Source: UBA4416 sp035439445
GTDB lineage: Bacteria; Bacteroidota; Bacteroidia; B-17B0; Aurantibacillaceae
Direction of reading: 5' to 3'
NCBI GenBank assembly: GCA_035439445.1
Contig: DAORKG010000018.1
Location: forward strand, 1-64,000
Length of the DNA: 64,000 nt
A program made the position numbers and the translations under genes. The notes beneath the pieces were generated by a model. The model was not told the DNA's origin, did not search any database, and worked only from the letters and a program-made list of their open reading frames with translations. Below are positions 7,767-16,102 of the stretch, piece after piece. Numbering within the stretch: position 1 is the first letter of the stretch; every line of letters begins with the position of its first letter.

Positions 7767-8909
7767 TTATTTTTTAGATGAAATAACCTCAATTGTTTTT
7801 TTTGCGATAATTTCCCAATTAAAAGTTGTATTTACCAATTGAAGCGAATGTTCTTTTTTTTCTATTAATTTTTTTTCATTAATAGCTTCAAGTATTGTTT
7901 TTTCTAATTGTTCTTTATTAGCAGGTTCAATTAACCAGCCGTTTTTATTACTTACCATTGCTGCAATTGCACCAACATCAGTTGCAATAATTGCTAAACC
8001 ACAGGCCATGGCTTCTAAAATAACGTTCGGGAACCTTTCACTCCAACTAGGACAAACCAATACATCATTTTGAGATAAGATGCTTTTTATTTTTTGAGCA
8101 TCTCTAATTTCTCCATGATAAATTATAGAATCGTGATTAATTTTCATAGAGTCGGGGATAGGGCCGATAAATTCAAATTTGAAATTTTGTTTTTCTTGAA
8201 TTAATTTCTTTAAAACCTCTTTTAATTCAATAATTCCTTTTCGGCGTTCTGCTCGTCCTAAAAATACAAACTTACGATAGGGTTCATTATGAGATGCAAT
8301 TACGCTTCCAATAAATTCTTTTTCTACACCTGATGGAATCTCAACAATATGTTTTGGGTTTACACCTATTGATTTAATAATGTCAGTTATTTTTCCTCCA
8401 TAAGAGAACACCATGTCAGCTTGCTTTGATAGTTTCTTTACAAAAGGTCTTAATATAAGTTGTTGTAGTTTGGCCTTTGTTTCCGGAGCAATTTGAAACA
8501 TTTCATAGCCATGAAATTTAATGCCAATCTTACTGCATGAAATAGTTCCTTTTCGTTTTTCAGATATTAATTTCCACCCCGAAAACCCTTTGGTGTAAAT
8601 AAAATCGTAGTTGCTTAAATTTTCCTTTATAGCATTAAAAGCAAGACAGGAGTATTTGTAAGATTTATAGACGTAGTGCCCAGGAAATTTAGGTGATGAT
8701 GGAAATTGTAAAACAATGGAGTTGATGTATTTTTTTTCTTCTTCTGAAAAAAATTCTAAGTCAACAATATTATAATTTGAATCATTGTAATGAACCAAGT
8801 CGACATATACCTTATTTTTCGCAAAGTATTTTGCTAAATAATATGAATGCTTTTGCATTCCACCCAACACATAAGGAGCAATTCCATCAGTTATGAGGGC
8901 AATTCGCAT
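7767..8909 (-). CDS. Glycosyltransferase family 4 protein
   Basis: A GT-B fold glycosyltransferase of family 4, cytoplasmic. The N-terminal domain starts with the nucleotide-binding-type IALITDGIAPYVLGGMQKH, and the donor-binding domain contains FLGRAERRKGI (about residue 216), LVCPSWSERFPNVILEAMACG (about 285-305) with the EX7E-type acidic pair, and ATDVGAI. The 380-residue length is standard. The sugar and acceptor cannot be inferred. The gene follows the DUF4270 lipoprotein gene by 8 bp and is probably its operon partner; the link between the two functions is unclear. Confidence 0.9.
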   Translation of the reverse strand: MRIALITDGIAPYVLGGMQKHSYYLAKYFAKNKVYVDLVHYNDSNYNIVDLEFFSEEEKKYINSIVLQFPSSPKFPGHYVYKSYKYSCLAFNAIKENLSNYDFIYTKGFSGWKLISEKRKGTISCSKIGIKFHGYEMFQIAPETKAKLQQLILRPFVKKLSKQADMVFSYGGKITDIIKSIGVNPKHIVEIPSGVEKEFIGSVIASHNEPYRKFVFLGRAERRKGIIELKEVLKKLIQEKQNFKFEFIGPIPDSMKINHDSIIYHGEIRDAQKIKSILSQNDVLVCPSWSERFPNVILEAMACGLAIIATDVGAIAAMVSNKNGWLIEPANKEQLEKTILEAINEKKLIEKKEHSLQLVNTTFNWEIIAKKTIEVISSKK

Positions 8910-8917
8910 AAATATAA

Positions 8918-10285
8918 TTATTTATCAAAGGGATATTTAACGTATGTAACCTTAAATATTGGTTTATAGTTGATGTTATTTTTTCCTCCTATAACAACTC
9001 TTTCTAATCTGTTGTCTCTTCTGATAACAGAAGATTTGTTAGGAGTAGCATTCACTAAATAAAAACCATAATTTGTAGTTGTTCCATTTAATATTTTTTG
9101 AACCTGACGAGCAATATTAAAAACGTATTGTTTGTTAGTAGCATCATAATTTCCACCATATTTAACAAAATCAGTTGTTTCTAATTGATCCCAAACTAAT
9201 TCCTCTGTACCACTAGAACTACATGCAATTAATGCCAAATTTTGAGGGTATCCGTACTGACTAGAATATGGGCTAGTAATTTCATCTACTTTAATAATTA
9301 ATTCTGCTCTGCTAATTGATACAACCTGTGAGTCTGTAAAGTTTTTTAAGTATGGTAAATATACTCTGGTTCTTGTACCTCCAAAACAATCTAAATAAAT
9401 ATTAGAATTTCCTTTTAAAGTATCTGACGTACCGCCTCCTGTTATTTGATCGAATAGATTTAATGAAGCACCTGAGACGTAATTGTGGGTTATATGATTA
9501 AATCTTAATGCATCAATACCTCTGAACGAAAAGTTAAAAGATTGACCTTTGGAGCTGGATGAATTACCATCATGGTAATAAATATTTACTCCTGATATAT
9601 CATCATCCAAATCAAACCTTCTGATTGCTCCTGATCCCGGACCAGCTAAAGACGATGTAGAAGTGGTAATGTAAAATCCTTTATAGGCATTTTGAAATGC
9701 TGTGTTATTGGTTAAGTTAGAAGTTGTTTGTAAAATATACTGAGCGAAATTATTATCTATTTTTATGATTAAACAAACATTGCCATTTCTAGCTTTTAAT
9801 TTTCCATAATATGATCCTACTTTTGTATTTGCTTTTGGAATGGAATTATTTGAGTAATAAGAAGTTCCTGTTACAAGAGCATTATTTAGAACATATACAT
9901 CATAATTTAAAGCGGTAGACGTATCTCCATTTGCCTGCCCTAAGAAGCGAATCACCATTTCTGCAGAGTCTAGAACAGGATTTGAACCAAAAGATACATT
10001 AGTTAAGTTGTTAGAGATTGAGAAATTTGTGTAAATACTAGCATCTGTTCTTCCAAAGATAGGGTCTTGATTTGAACCTAAATATTTATACTGGTCGTTA
10101 TAGGATTTAACTGAATCTACCTTTTGAGTATACATATACACTGTGGATGTATCAGAAATGGTAATGCCAACCAAATCATTTTCTGGTTGAACATCTAGTC
10201 CTAGAACACTGTTGTCTTCTTTCTTTTTGCAAGAAAAAAGTACAATAAACACTAAAAAGAATAATCCAATATTTAATTTGGTCAT
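8918..10285 (-). CDS. DUF4270 family lipoprotein
   Basis: A secreted lipoprotein of the DUF4270 family, conserved in Bacteroidota next to short starch-synthase-like and panC genes, as here. From the chosen start the signal is MTKLNIGLFFLVFIVLFSC with the lipidated Cys near residue 19, followed by KKKEDNSVLGLDVQPEND, the family's N-terminal block. The rest is beta-rich, with typical DUF4270 elements (ISRAELIIKVDE, FNIARQVQKILNG, RVVIGGKNN). A longer reading starting at 10306 would put the start codon inside the terminator hairpin of the preceding gene, so 10285 is preferred. Function is unknown; a structural or surface role in the envelope is an inference. Confidence 0.85.
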   Translation of the reverse strand: MTKLNIGLFFLVFIVLFSCKKKEDNSVLGLDVQPENDLVGITISDTSTVYMYTQKVDSVKSYNDQYKYLGSNQDPIFGRTDASIYTNFSISNNLTNVSFGSNPVLDSAEMVIRFLGQANGDTSTALNYDVYVLNNALVTGTSYYSNNSIPKANTKVGSYYGKLKARNGNVCLIIKIDNNFAQYILQTTSNLTNNTAFQNAYKGFYITTSTSSLAGPGSGAIRRFDLDDDISGVNIYYHDGNSSSSKGQSFNFSFRGIDALRFNHITHNYVSGASLNLFDQITGGGTSDTLKGNSNIYLDCFGGTRTRVYLPYLKNFTDSQVVSISRAELIIKVDEITSPYSSQYGYPQNLALIACSSSGTEELVWDQLETTDFVKYGGNYDATNKQYVFNIARQVQKILNGTTTNYGFYLVNATPNKSSVIRRDNRLERVVIGGKNNINYKPIFKVTYVKYPFDK

Positions 10286-10297
10286 ATTTGATAAATA

Positions 10298-10330
10298 AAA
10301 ACGCATAATTAATCAAAATTATGCGTTTTT
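10298..10330 (-). terminator. Terminator of the GT5 gene
   Basis: ACGCATAATT and AATTATGCGT arms with a short loop, followed on the minus strand by a T-rich run. It separates the GT5 gene from DUF4270 and excludes the longer DUF4270 start. Confidence 0.75.
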
Positions 10331-10353
10331 AATAGTTAAAAGTATATAATTTA

Positions 10354-11184
10354 TTAGTCAGCTAAAACTTCGCTATCTTCCAAAACTAAGTCATAGAATT
10401 CGTTATAAGCATCAGCATATTCAGCCTCACCTTTAAATTCTAAAATAGGTTTACCGGATTTTTTAGCGTATTTAATTAAATCTTCGTGTATTTTTTCACT
10501 TCCAAAAGAAATTCCGTCAGCAAAATCTATAGCCAGTTTCATTAAGTTAACATAAGAAGCGTCTTCTAAATGTTTTAACTCCTTTTTAGTTACTCCGTCA
10601 ATCATTGCTTTATCAACAATTTTCTTATTTAATGACTTAGTAAATTCTTCGTCATAAATTGTGAAAACAATTTTAGTATCGGCAAATAAAGGATCTTCAG
10701 AAAATGCTTTTTTAATATATAAAGGAATTAATCCTGTAAACCAACCATGACAGTGAATCACATCCGGAGCCCAACCTAATTTTTTAACAGTTTCGATAAC
10801 TCCACGATTAAAAAATACAGTACGCTCATCATTATCATCAAAATATTTACCTGTAGCCTTGTCGGTTAAAACAGATTTACGTTGGAAATAATCATCATTG
10901 TCAATGAAATATACCTGCATACGAGCAGTAGGAATAGATGCTACCTTAATAATTAAAGGATGATCAGCATTATTAATAACGATGTTCATACCTGATAAAC
11001 GAATTACCTCATGTAATTGATGGCGTCTTTCGTTAATATTACCATATTTAGGCATAAAAGTTCTGATTTCTTTCCCTCTCTCTTGAATTGCTTGAGGTAA
11101 TCTTCTGGCAATTTTTCCGATATGGGTTTCATCTAAATAAGGGGTAATCTCTTGTGACACAAAAAGAACTCTGGCTTTTCTCAT
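10354..11184 (-). CDS. Short starch/glycogen synthase-like GT5 protein
   Basis: This protein corresponds to the N-terminal (acceptor) domain of family 5 glycogen/starch synthases: KARVLFVSQEITPY at the N-terminus, FMPKYGNI, and PDVIHCHGWFTGLIPLY near residue 140. It ends after 276 residues, so the C-terminal ADP-glucose-binding Rossmann domain of ~480-residue glycogen synthases is absent. The KxGGL-type donor loop at the N-terminus is also not seen (ETHIGKIARRLP instead). Proteins of this short form are common in Bacteroidota beside DUF4270 and panC. Catalytic glycogen synthesis is therefore doubtful; a regulatory or binding role is possible. It diverges from panC. Confidence 0.85.
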   Translation of the reverse strand: MRKARVLFVSQEITPYLDETHIGKIARRLPQAIQERGKEIRTFMPKYGNINERRHQLHEVIRLSGMNIVINNADHPLIIKVASIPTARMQVYFIDNDDYFQRKSVLTDKATGKYFDDNDERTVFFNRGVIETVKKLGWAPDVIHCHGWFTGLIPLYIKKAFSEDPLFADTKIVFTIYDEEFTKSLNKKIVDKAMIDGVTKKELKHLEDASYVNLMKLAIDFADGISFGSEKIHEDLIKYAKKSGKPILEFKGEAEYADAYNEFYDLVLEDSEVLAD

Positions 11185-11221
11185 AAATTAGGTTTAGGTA
11201 GTGTGTTTTTTTAAGACAATA

Positions 11222-11229
11222 CAAAAGTA
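11222..11229 (-). promoter_or_regulatory. -7 promoter box of the GT5 gene
   Basis: On the minus strand this reads TACTTTTG, matching TAnnTTTG, 37 nt before the ATG and divergent from the panC box at 11262-11269. Confidence 0.6.
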
Positions 11230-11261
11230 ATAAAAAAAAATCCATATATCAAAGTATTATT

Positions 11262-11269
11262 TAGCTTTG
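11262..11269 (+). promoter_or_regulatory. -7 promoter box of panC
   Basis: TAGCTTTG, a perfect TAnnTTTG box 31 nt before the panC ATG. Confidence 0.6.
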
Positions 11270-11300
11270 GGACCTATTATTTCAATAAAAAGAGCAAAAA

Positions 11301-12143
11301 ATGCTTGTATTACATAAAATAAACGAAATTAAGGCTATTATTGCAGAACAAAAGTCTAAAGGGAAATCCATTGGTTTTGTTCCCACAATGGGAGCCTTGC
11401 ACCCCGGACACATCTCTTTAATTAATTATTCTAAACAACAAACAGATATTACGGTTTGCAGTATTTTCGTAAACCCCACTCAATTCAATAATCAAGCTGA
11501 TTTAAAACATTATCCACGTACGCCTGAAGCTGATATAAAGCTATTAGAAGAAGCAGATTGTGATATTTTATATATGCCTGAAGTGAGTGATGTATATCCA
11601 GAAAACGATAATAGGAAATTTGACTTTGGTTATCTAGATACTATTTTAGAAGGCGCTACACGCCCCGGACATTTTAATGGAGTAGGGCAAGTGGTAAGTA
11701 TTTTGTTGGAAGGTGTAAAACCTGATAAAGCTTTTTTTGGAAGTAAAGATTACCAGCAGGTAATGGTGGTAAAGAGTTTAGTAAAGCAGCTAAACTTACA
11801 GGTTGAAATTATTCCATGTCCTATTTTGCGAGAGCCTGATGGATTAGCAATGAGTTCAAGAAACACAAGACTCTCTGCAGAAGAACGAAAAATAGCGGCT
11901 TTTATTCCTCAATGGATGCAGGAAGCAATTACTATTTTAAAGGAAAAAGGTATTGAAGCAGCTAAACAATTTATTAATGAAAAAGTATCTAAGGTGCCTG
12001 AAATGAAATTGGATTATTATGAGGTGTGCGATGCGAATAGTTTAGAGTCTATTTCTGAAATACAAACAAACCAAAAAGTAATTACATTAATTGCCGTTTT
12101 TGTTGGTAACATTCGTTTAATTGATAATTGGATGGTAGAATAA
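11301..12143 (+). CDS. panC: Pantothenate synthetase
   Basis: PanC condenses pantoate and beta-alanine with ATP, the last step of pantothenate synthesis. The nucleotidyltransferase motif PTMGALHPGHISLI is near residue 28, followed by VNPTQFN, RPGHFNGV, GSKDYQQ and the KMSKS-equivalent SSRN. Length (280) is normal. It is expressed divergently from the short GT5 gene, a conserved neighbourhood in this phylum; panB and panD are not in the window. Confidence 0.97.
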   Translation: MLVLHKINEIKAIIAEQKSKGKSIGFVPTMGALHPGHISLINYSKQQTDITVCSIFVNPTQFNNQADLKHYPRTPEADIKLLEEADCDILYMPEVSDVYPENDNRKFDFGYLDTILEGATRPGHFNGVGQVVSILLEGVKPDKAFFGSKDYQQVMVVKSLVKQLNLQVEIIPCPILREPDGLAMSSRNTRLSAEERKIAAFIPQWMQEAITILKEKGIEAAKQFINEKVSKVPEMKLDYYEVCDANSLESISEIQTNQKVITLIAVFVGNIRLIDNWMVE

Positions 12144-12158
12144 TTGCCACGAAAACAC

Positions 12159-12166
12159 TATTTTTG
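12159..12166 (+). promoter_or_regulatory. -7 promoter box of glyS
   Basis: TATTTTTG matches TAnnTTTG, 36 nt before the ATG at 12203. Confidence 0.5.
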
Positions 12167-12202
12167 AACCTCTAATTTTTTTGAATTTAATTTTAATACA
12201 AT

Positions 12203-13780
12203 ATGAGCACTCAACCAACACCAGCTACTAATAAAAACAATAATTTAAAACCTGAAGATTTTTTCAAGAATGTTATTTCTCATAGTAAAGAGTATGGATT
12301 TATTTTTCCTAGCTCTGAAATCTATGATGGATTGAGTGCAGTGTATGATTATGGACAATTGGGAGCTGAATTAAAAAAGAATATCCGTGAGTATTGGTGG
12401 AAAGCAATGGTGCAAATGCACGAAAACATTGTAGGGATTGACGCTGCTATTTTTATGCATCCTACTACTTGGAAAGCAAGCGGGCACGTAGACGCCTTTA
12501 ACGATCCTTTGATTGATAATAAAGACTCAAAAAAACGTTACCGTGCAGATGTATTAATTGAAGAGGCTGTTGCGAAGATTGAAGATAAAATCAATAAAGA
12601 GGTTGAGAAAGCAGCCAAACGTTTTGAGAACTTTGATGCAGCTATGTTTAAATCTACCAACGCTCGAGTGTTGGAGTATCAAAAAAAGATTGATGAAATT
12701 AACGAGCGTTTTAAAAACGCGATGAATGACAATAATTTAGAAGAAGTAAAACAAATTATTGTTGATTTAGAAATTGTTTGTCCTATTAGCGGCAGCCGCA
12801 ACTGGACAGATGTTCGTCAGTTTAACTTAATGTTCAATACCTCAATGGGAGCAGTAACTGATGAATCAAATATTATTTATTTACGCCCAGAAACGGCTCA
12901 AGGTATTTTTGTGAATTACTTAAATGTGCAAAAAACAGGTCGTATGAAAATACCTTTTGGTATTGCACAAACAGGTAAGGCTTTCCGTAATGAGATTGTA
13001 GCTCGTCAGTTTATTTTTCGTATGCGTGAGTTTGAACAAATGGAAATGCAATTTTTTGTGAAACCGGGAACTGAGATGGAGTGGTATGAGTATTGGAAAA
13101 AAGCCCGTTTAAACTGGCATTTATCACTTGGTTTAGGGAAAGAGAAATACCGTTACCACGATCACATTAAATTAGCACACTATGCTAATGCAGCTTGTGA
13201 TATCGAACATCAATTCCCATTTGGTTTTAAAGAGCTAGAAGGAATTCACTCTCGTACAGATTTCGATTTAAAACAACATCAGGAGTATTCAGGTAAAAAA
13301 ATTCAATACTTTGATCCTGAATTAAACGAAAGCTATGTGCCTTATGTAGTTGAAACGTCTGTAGGTTTAGATCGATTGTTCTTATCTATTTTATCTTCAG
13401 CTTTATTAGAAGAAGAATTAGAAGGTGGAGAAACTCGAACCGTTTTAAATTTACCGCCGGCATTAGCTCCATACAAGGCTGCTATTTTCCCATTAATTAA
13501 AAAAGATGGTTTACCTGAATTAGCTGAAAGTATTATGAAAGACTTGAAGTTTGATTTTATGGTAGCTTATGATGAGAAAGATACAGTTGGTAAACGTTAC
13601 AGAAGACAAGATGCCATTGGAACACCATTTTGTATTACTGTTGATCATCAAAGTTTAGAAGATAAAACTGTTACTATTAGAGATAGAGTAACTATGAAAC
13701 AAGAGCGTGTAGCTATTAGTCAGTTACATAGTATCTTAACAGAGAAAACTAGTATTAATAGTTTACTGAGATCTTTATAA
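12203..13780 (+). CDS. glyS: Glycyl-tRNA synthetase (single-chain type)
   Basis: A class II aminoacyl-tRNA synthetase of the alpha2 (eukaryote/archaeon-like) type rather than the alpha2beta2 type of E. coli. Motif 2 is seen in FGIAQTGKAFRNEIVARQFIFRMREFEQMEMQFF region, motif 3 in ETSVGLDRLFLS, and the anticodon-binding domain follows LPPALAPYKAAIFPL. The family's early sequence GFIFPSSEIYDGLSAVYDYG is present near residue 33. The length of 525 residues is in the normal range. It is followed by a bidirectional terminator. Confidence 0.97.
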   Translation: MSTQPTPATNKNNNLKPEDFFKNVISHSKEYGFIFPSSEIYDGLSAVYDYGQLGAELKKNIREYWWKAMVQMHENIVGIDAAIFMHPTTWKASGHVDAFNDPLIDNKDSKKRYRADVLIEEAVAKIEDKINKEVEKAAKRFENFDAAMFKSTNARVLEYQKKIDEINERFKNAMNDNNLEEVKQIIVDLEIVCPISGSRNWTDVRQFNLMFNTSMGAVTDESNIIYLRPETAQGIFVNYLNVQKTGRMKIPFGIAQTGKAFRNEIVARQFIFRMREFEQMEMQFFVKPGTEMEWYEYWKKARLNWHLSLGLGKEKYRYHDHIKLAHYANAACDIEHQFPFGFKELEGIHSRTDFDLKQHQEYSGKKIQYFDPELNESYVPYVVETSVGLDRLFLSILSSALLEEELEGGETRTVLNLPPALAPYKAAIFPLIKKDGLPELAESIMKDLKFDFMVAYDEKDTVGKRYRRQDAIGTPFCITVDHQSLEDKTVTIRDRVTMKQERVAISQLHSILTEKTSINSLLRSL

Positions 13781-13787
13781 TTATAAA

Positions 13788-13818
13788 AGAAAGGCTTTCA
13801 AATTTGAAAGCCTTCCTT
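13788..13818. terminator. Bidirectional terminator between glyS and thioesterase gene
   Basis: A perfect palindrome AAGGCTTTCAAA/TTTGAAAGCCTT (13791-13814) with A-rich and T-rich flanks, serving two convergent genes. Confidence 0.85.
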
Positions 13819-13819
13819 T

Positions 13820-14248
13820 TTAAATAGTATATCCAGCCTTCTCCGCTGGATATGTGTTAAATGTTCCCATTGCTTTTGCAATAACAGCATTATCTCTTGC
13901 AGGGCAAATAATATCTCCACTGGTTACAATTAATCGCTTGCCTTGATTTTCAACTTTTCCAATTCCTTGTAAAGTATCTCCTTCAAATGCAGCTGATAAA
14001 AAATTGATTTTAAATTCTATAGTAGAAACGATATGATGATCTTTTGATGAAACGGATAGGGCGGTAACACCTAGCAAGCCATCCATTAATGCAGAAATAA
14101 CACCACCGTGAGCAGCTAAAGGGGTTGCTAAATGTTCTTTTTTTATAGTGATAAAATAATGAACTAGTCCAGGTTCGATAATTTTAAATTCCATTCCAAG
14201 TGTTTTTCCGAAATGGTTATTGCTAATGTATTGTTCAATTAAAGTCAT
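13820..14248 (-). CDS. PaaI/YdiI-type hotdog thioesterase
   Basis: A 142-residue single hotdog domain. The signature AAHGGVISALMDGLLGVTALS (helix with HGG and the acidic residue) is near residue 45 and identifies the acyl-CoA thioesterase branch (PaaI/YdiI/COG2050). It acts in the cytoplasm, but its acyl-CoA substrate is unknown. It is the last gene of the minus-strand run from 20935 and starts 7 bp after the VIT1-like gene; a link with metal export is not obvious. Confidence 0.88.
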   Translation of the reverse strand: MTLIEQYISNNHFGKTLGMEFKIIEPGLVHYFITIKKEHLATPLAAHGGVISALMDGLLGVTALSVSSKDHHIVSTIEFKINFLSAAFEGDTLQGIGKVENQGKRLIVTSGDIICPARDNAVIAKAMGTFNTYPAEKAGYTI

Positions 14249-14255
14249 ACTGATA

Positions 14256-14933
14256 CTATGAAATTATTTTTGCAATTCCAAAAGCAGCTCCGGCAGCTAC
14301 TAATCCAATCAATGTAACTTTTAAAGCACCATAAAATGGAGATTGACCTGTTACTTTGCTTTTAAAATACCCAAATATAAATAAACAAATAGTAGTAAAT
14401 ATGGCTGATAATATTAATCCATCAGTTGGGTTATTGGTAAAAACATATGCCAATAATGGTAATAAACCACCAACCACATATGAAGTTCCAATAGTTAATG
14501 CGCTATTACGAGCTCTATTTGGATGGGGTTCTTCTAAACCTAACTCAAACTTCATCATAAAATCAACCCACTTTTTCTTGTCTTTAGAAAGTTCCATCGC
14601 TATTAGATGTTGAGATTCGGGGCTTAATCCATAGTCAGCAAATACTTCTTTTACTTCTGCAATTTCTTTTTCAGGAACTCGCTCCACTTCATCATATTCA
14701 CGCTTTAGTTCATTTTCATAATGCTCTTGTTCTGTTTTTCCTGCTAAGTATCCACCTAAACCCATTGCAATACTACCAGCTACAATTTCGGCAATACCGG
14801 CAGTGATTACAATGTTATTACTGTCAACAGCTCCACTTAATCCTGCAGCTAAGGCAAATGGCACAGTTAAACCATCACTCATGCCTATTACTATATCTGA
14901 GATAAAATCAGAACTTTTTAAATGTTCTTCCAT
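14256..14933 (-). CDS. VIT1/CCC1-family metal transporter
   Basis: A 225-residue membrane protein of the VIT1/CCC1 family, which moves Fe2+ or Mn2+ out of the cytoplasm. The first segment SDFISDIVIGMSDGLTVPFALAAGLSG contains the conserved Asp/Met/Gly metal-path motif, followed by GIAEIVAGSIAMGLGGYLAG. A charged cytosolic linker of about 70 residues rich in Glu (EQEHYENELKREYDEVE) corresponds to the metal-binding domain. Three further membrane segments complete the usual five. It lies downstream of the RND efflux genes, consistent with a joint role in transition-metal homeostasis. Confidence 0.9.
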   Translation of the reverse strand: MEEHLKSSDFISDIVIGMSDGLTVPFALAAGLSGAVDSNNIVITAGIAEIVAGSIAMGLGGYLAGKTEQEHYENELKREYDEVERVPEKEIAEVKEVFADYGLSPESQHLIAMELSKDKKKWVDFMMKFELGLEEPHPNRARNSALTIGTSYVVGGLLPLLAYVFTNNPTDGLILSAIFTTICLFIFGYFKSKVTGQSPFYGALKVTLIGLVAAGAAFGIAKIIS

Positions 14934-14962
14934 TTTACTAAATTATAAAATAAATATACAAT

Positions 14963-16096
14963 TTATTCTTCCGATTTGTTTTTTAGCTGCATTAATAGTG
15001 AGTAAGCTCCCTTAGTAACTATTTGCTCGTTAGAGATATCTTTTCCGTCAATTGTGCTAATTTCAGAAAAGCCATTTTCAGTTCCTCCTTTTTTTATTTC
15101 TGTTAAATCATATTTGCGATTCCCTTTAGCAATGAAAATGTAATCTTTTCCTTCGTGACTAACAATTGCATCATCATTTATTGCTAATGCATTTTTTTGT
15201 TTTATTTCAATTTCGGCATTCATATACATACCTGGTAATAATGTTTTATCATAATCTTCGAAATGACAGTGTACTTCCGCTCCTCTGTCAGCCGATAAAT
15301 CCTGACTGATTAGAATTATTTCGCAAAGATGTTTTTTGTCTGGTTGATTATTGTTGTAGGCTAATAGTTTCTGTCCGATAGATAATTTATCTAAATCTTT
15401 TTCAAACACGGTTAGATTTAAATGAATGTCTTCCGGATTAATCAATTCAAATAATACATCAGATGGGTTAACATATTTACCTATGTTTACATTTACTTTG
15501 GAGACAAATCCATCAATAGAAGAATACACATTAATGCTTCGTGATAAATTTGATTCGTTTAGTGTTTCAGGATTGATATTAATTAATCGTAATTTTTCAG
15601 ATAAAGCACTTAACGAAATTTTTTGCGTTTTGTATTCCATTTCTGTTTGTTGAAAAACCTTATCGCTGCTTGCTTTACTTTGGTTTAATTCTTTTTGGCG
15701 GTTGTATTCGTTTTCAGCAAAATTTAATTTTGACTTAATCGTTAAATATTCTTGTTGTAGCTGAATATATTGTTGGTCTTCCATGTTAGCGATTATTTCG
15801 CCTTTTTTCACATGCATGCCAGGTAATAATTTGGTTGATTTTAAAAATCCTCCAAATGGAGTACTTACCGAAACCATATTTTGCGGCGGTACATCAATTT
15901 TACCGTTTAGTTTTAAAACACTGGAAATTTCTTTTTTCTCTAATTTACCTAATTCAATACCGGCACTTTTATGTTGAGCCTCAGTTAAATCAACTGTAGT
16001 TTCAATTGTTTCTTGAGATGAATTTGTTTCTTCTGTTTTATTTCCACATGATGAAAACAAAGAAATAACAAAAATAATGAAGAATATATTTTTCAT
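14963..16096 (-). CDS. RND efflux periplasmic adaptor (CzcB/CusB-like)
   Basis: A membrane-fusion protein of 377 residues that should bridge the CzcA-like pump to an outer-membrane channel. The signal ends in a lipobox SSC at Cys17, so it is a lipoprotein. The lipoyl/barrel-sandwich halves are seen at VSTPFGGFLKSTKLLPGMHVKKGE (about 82-105) and SIDGFVSKVNVNIGKYVNPSD (about 192-212), separated by an alpha-hairpin of about 80 residues. No CzcB-type His-rich metal tail is visible. It starts 6 bp after the pump gene and is clearly in the same operon. Confidence 0.92.
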   Translation of the reverse strand: MKNIFFIIFVISLFSSCGNKTEETNSSQETIETTVDLTEAQHKSAGIELGKLEKKEISSVLKLNGKIDVPPQNMVSVSTPFGGFLKSTKLLPGMHVKKGEIIANMEDQQYIQLQQEYLTIKSKLNFAENEYNRQKELNQSKASSDKVFQQTEMEYKTQKISLSALSEKLRLININPETLNESNLSRSINVYSSIDGFVSKVNVNIGKYVNPSDVLFELINPEDIHLNLTVFEKDLDKLSIGQKLLAYNNNQPDKKHLCEIILISQDLSADRGAEVHCHFEDYDKTLLPGMYMNAEIEIKQKNALAINDDAIVSHEGKDYIFIAKGNRKYDLTEIKKGGTENGFSEISTIDGKDISNEQIVTKGAYSLLMQLKNKSEE

Positions 16097-16102
16097 AATG
16101 GT

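Noticed and set aside
10286..10306. Upstream start of the DUF4270 lipoprotein
   Set aside because: Start codon is inside the stem of a terminator hairpin; ATG at 10285 gives a proper lipoprotein signal.
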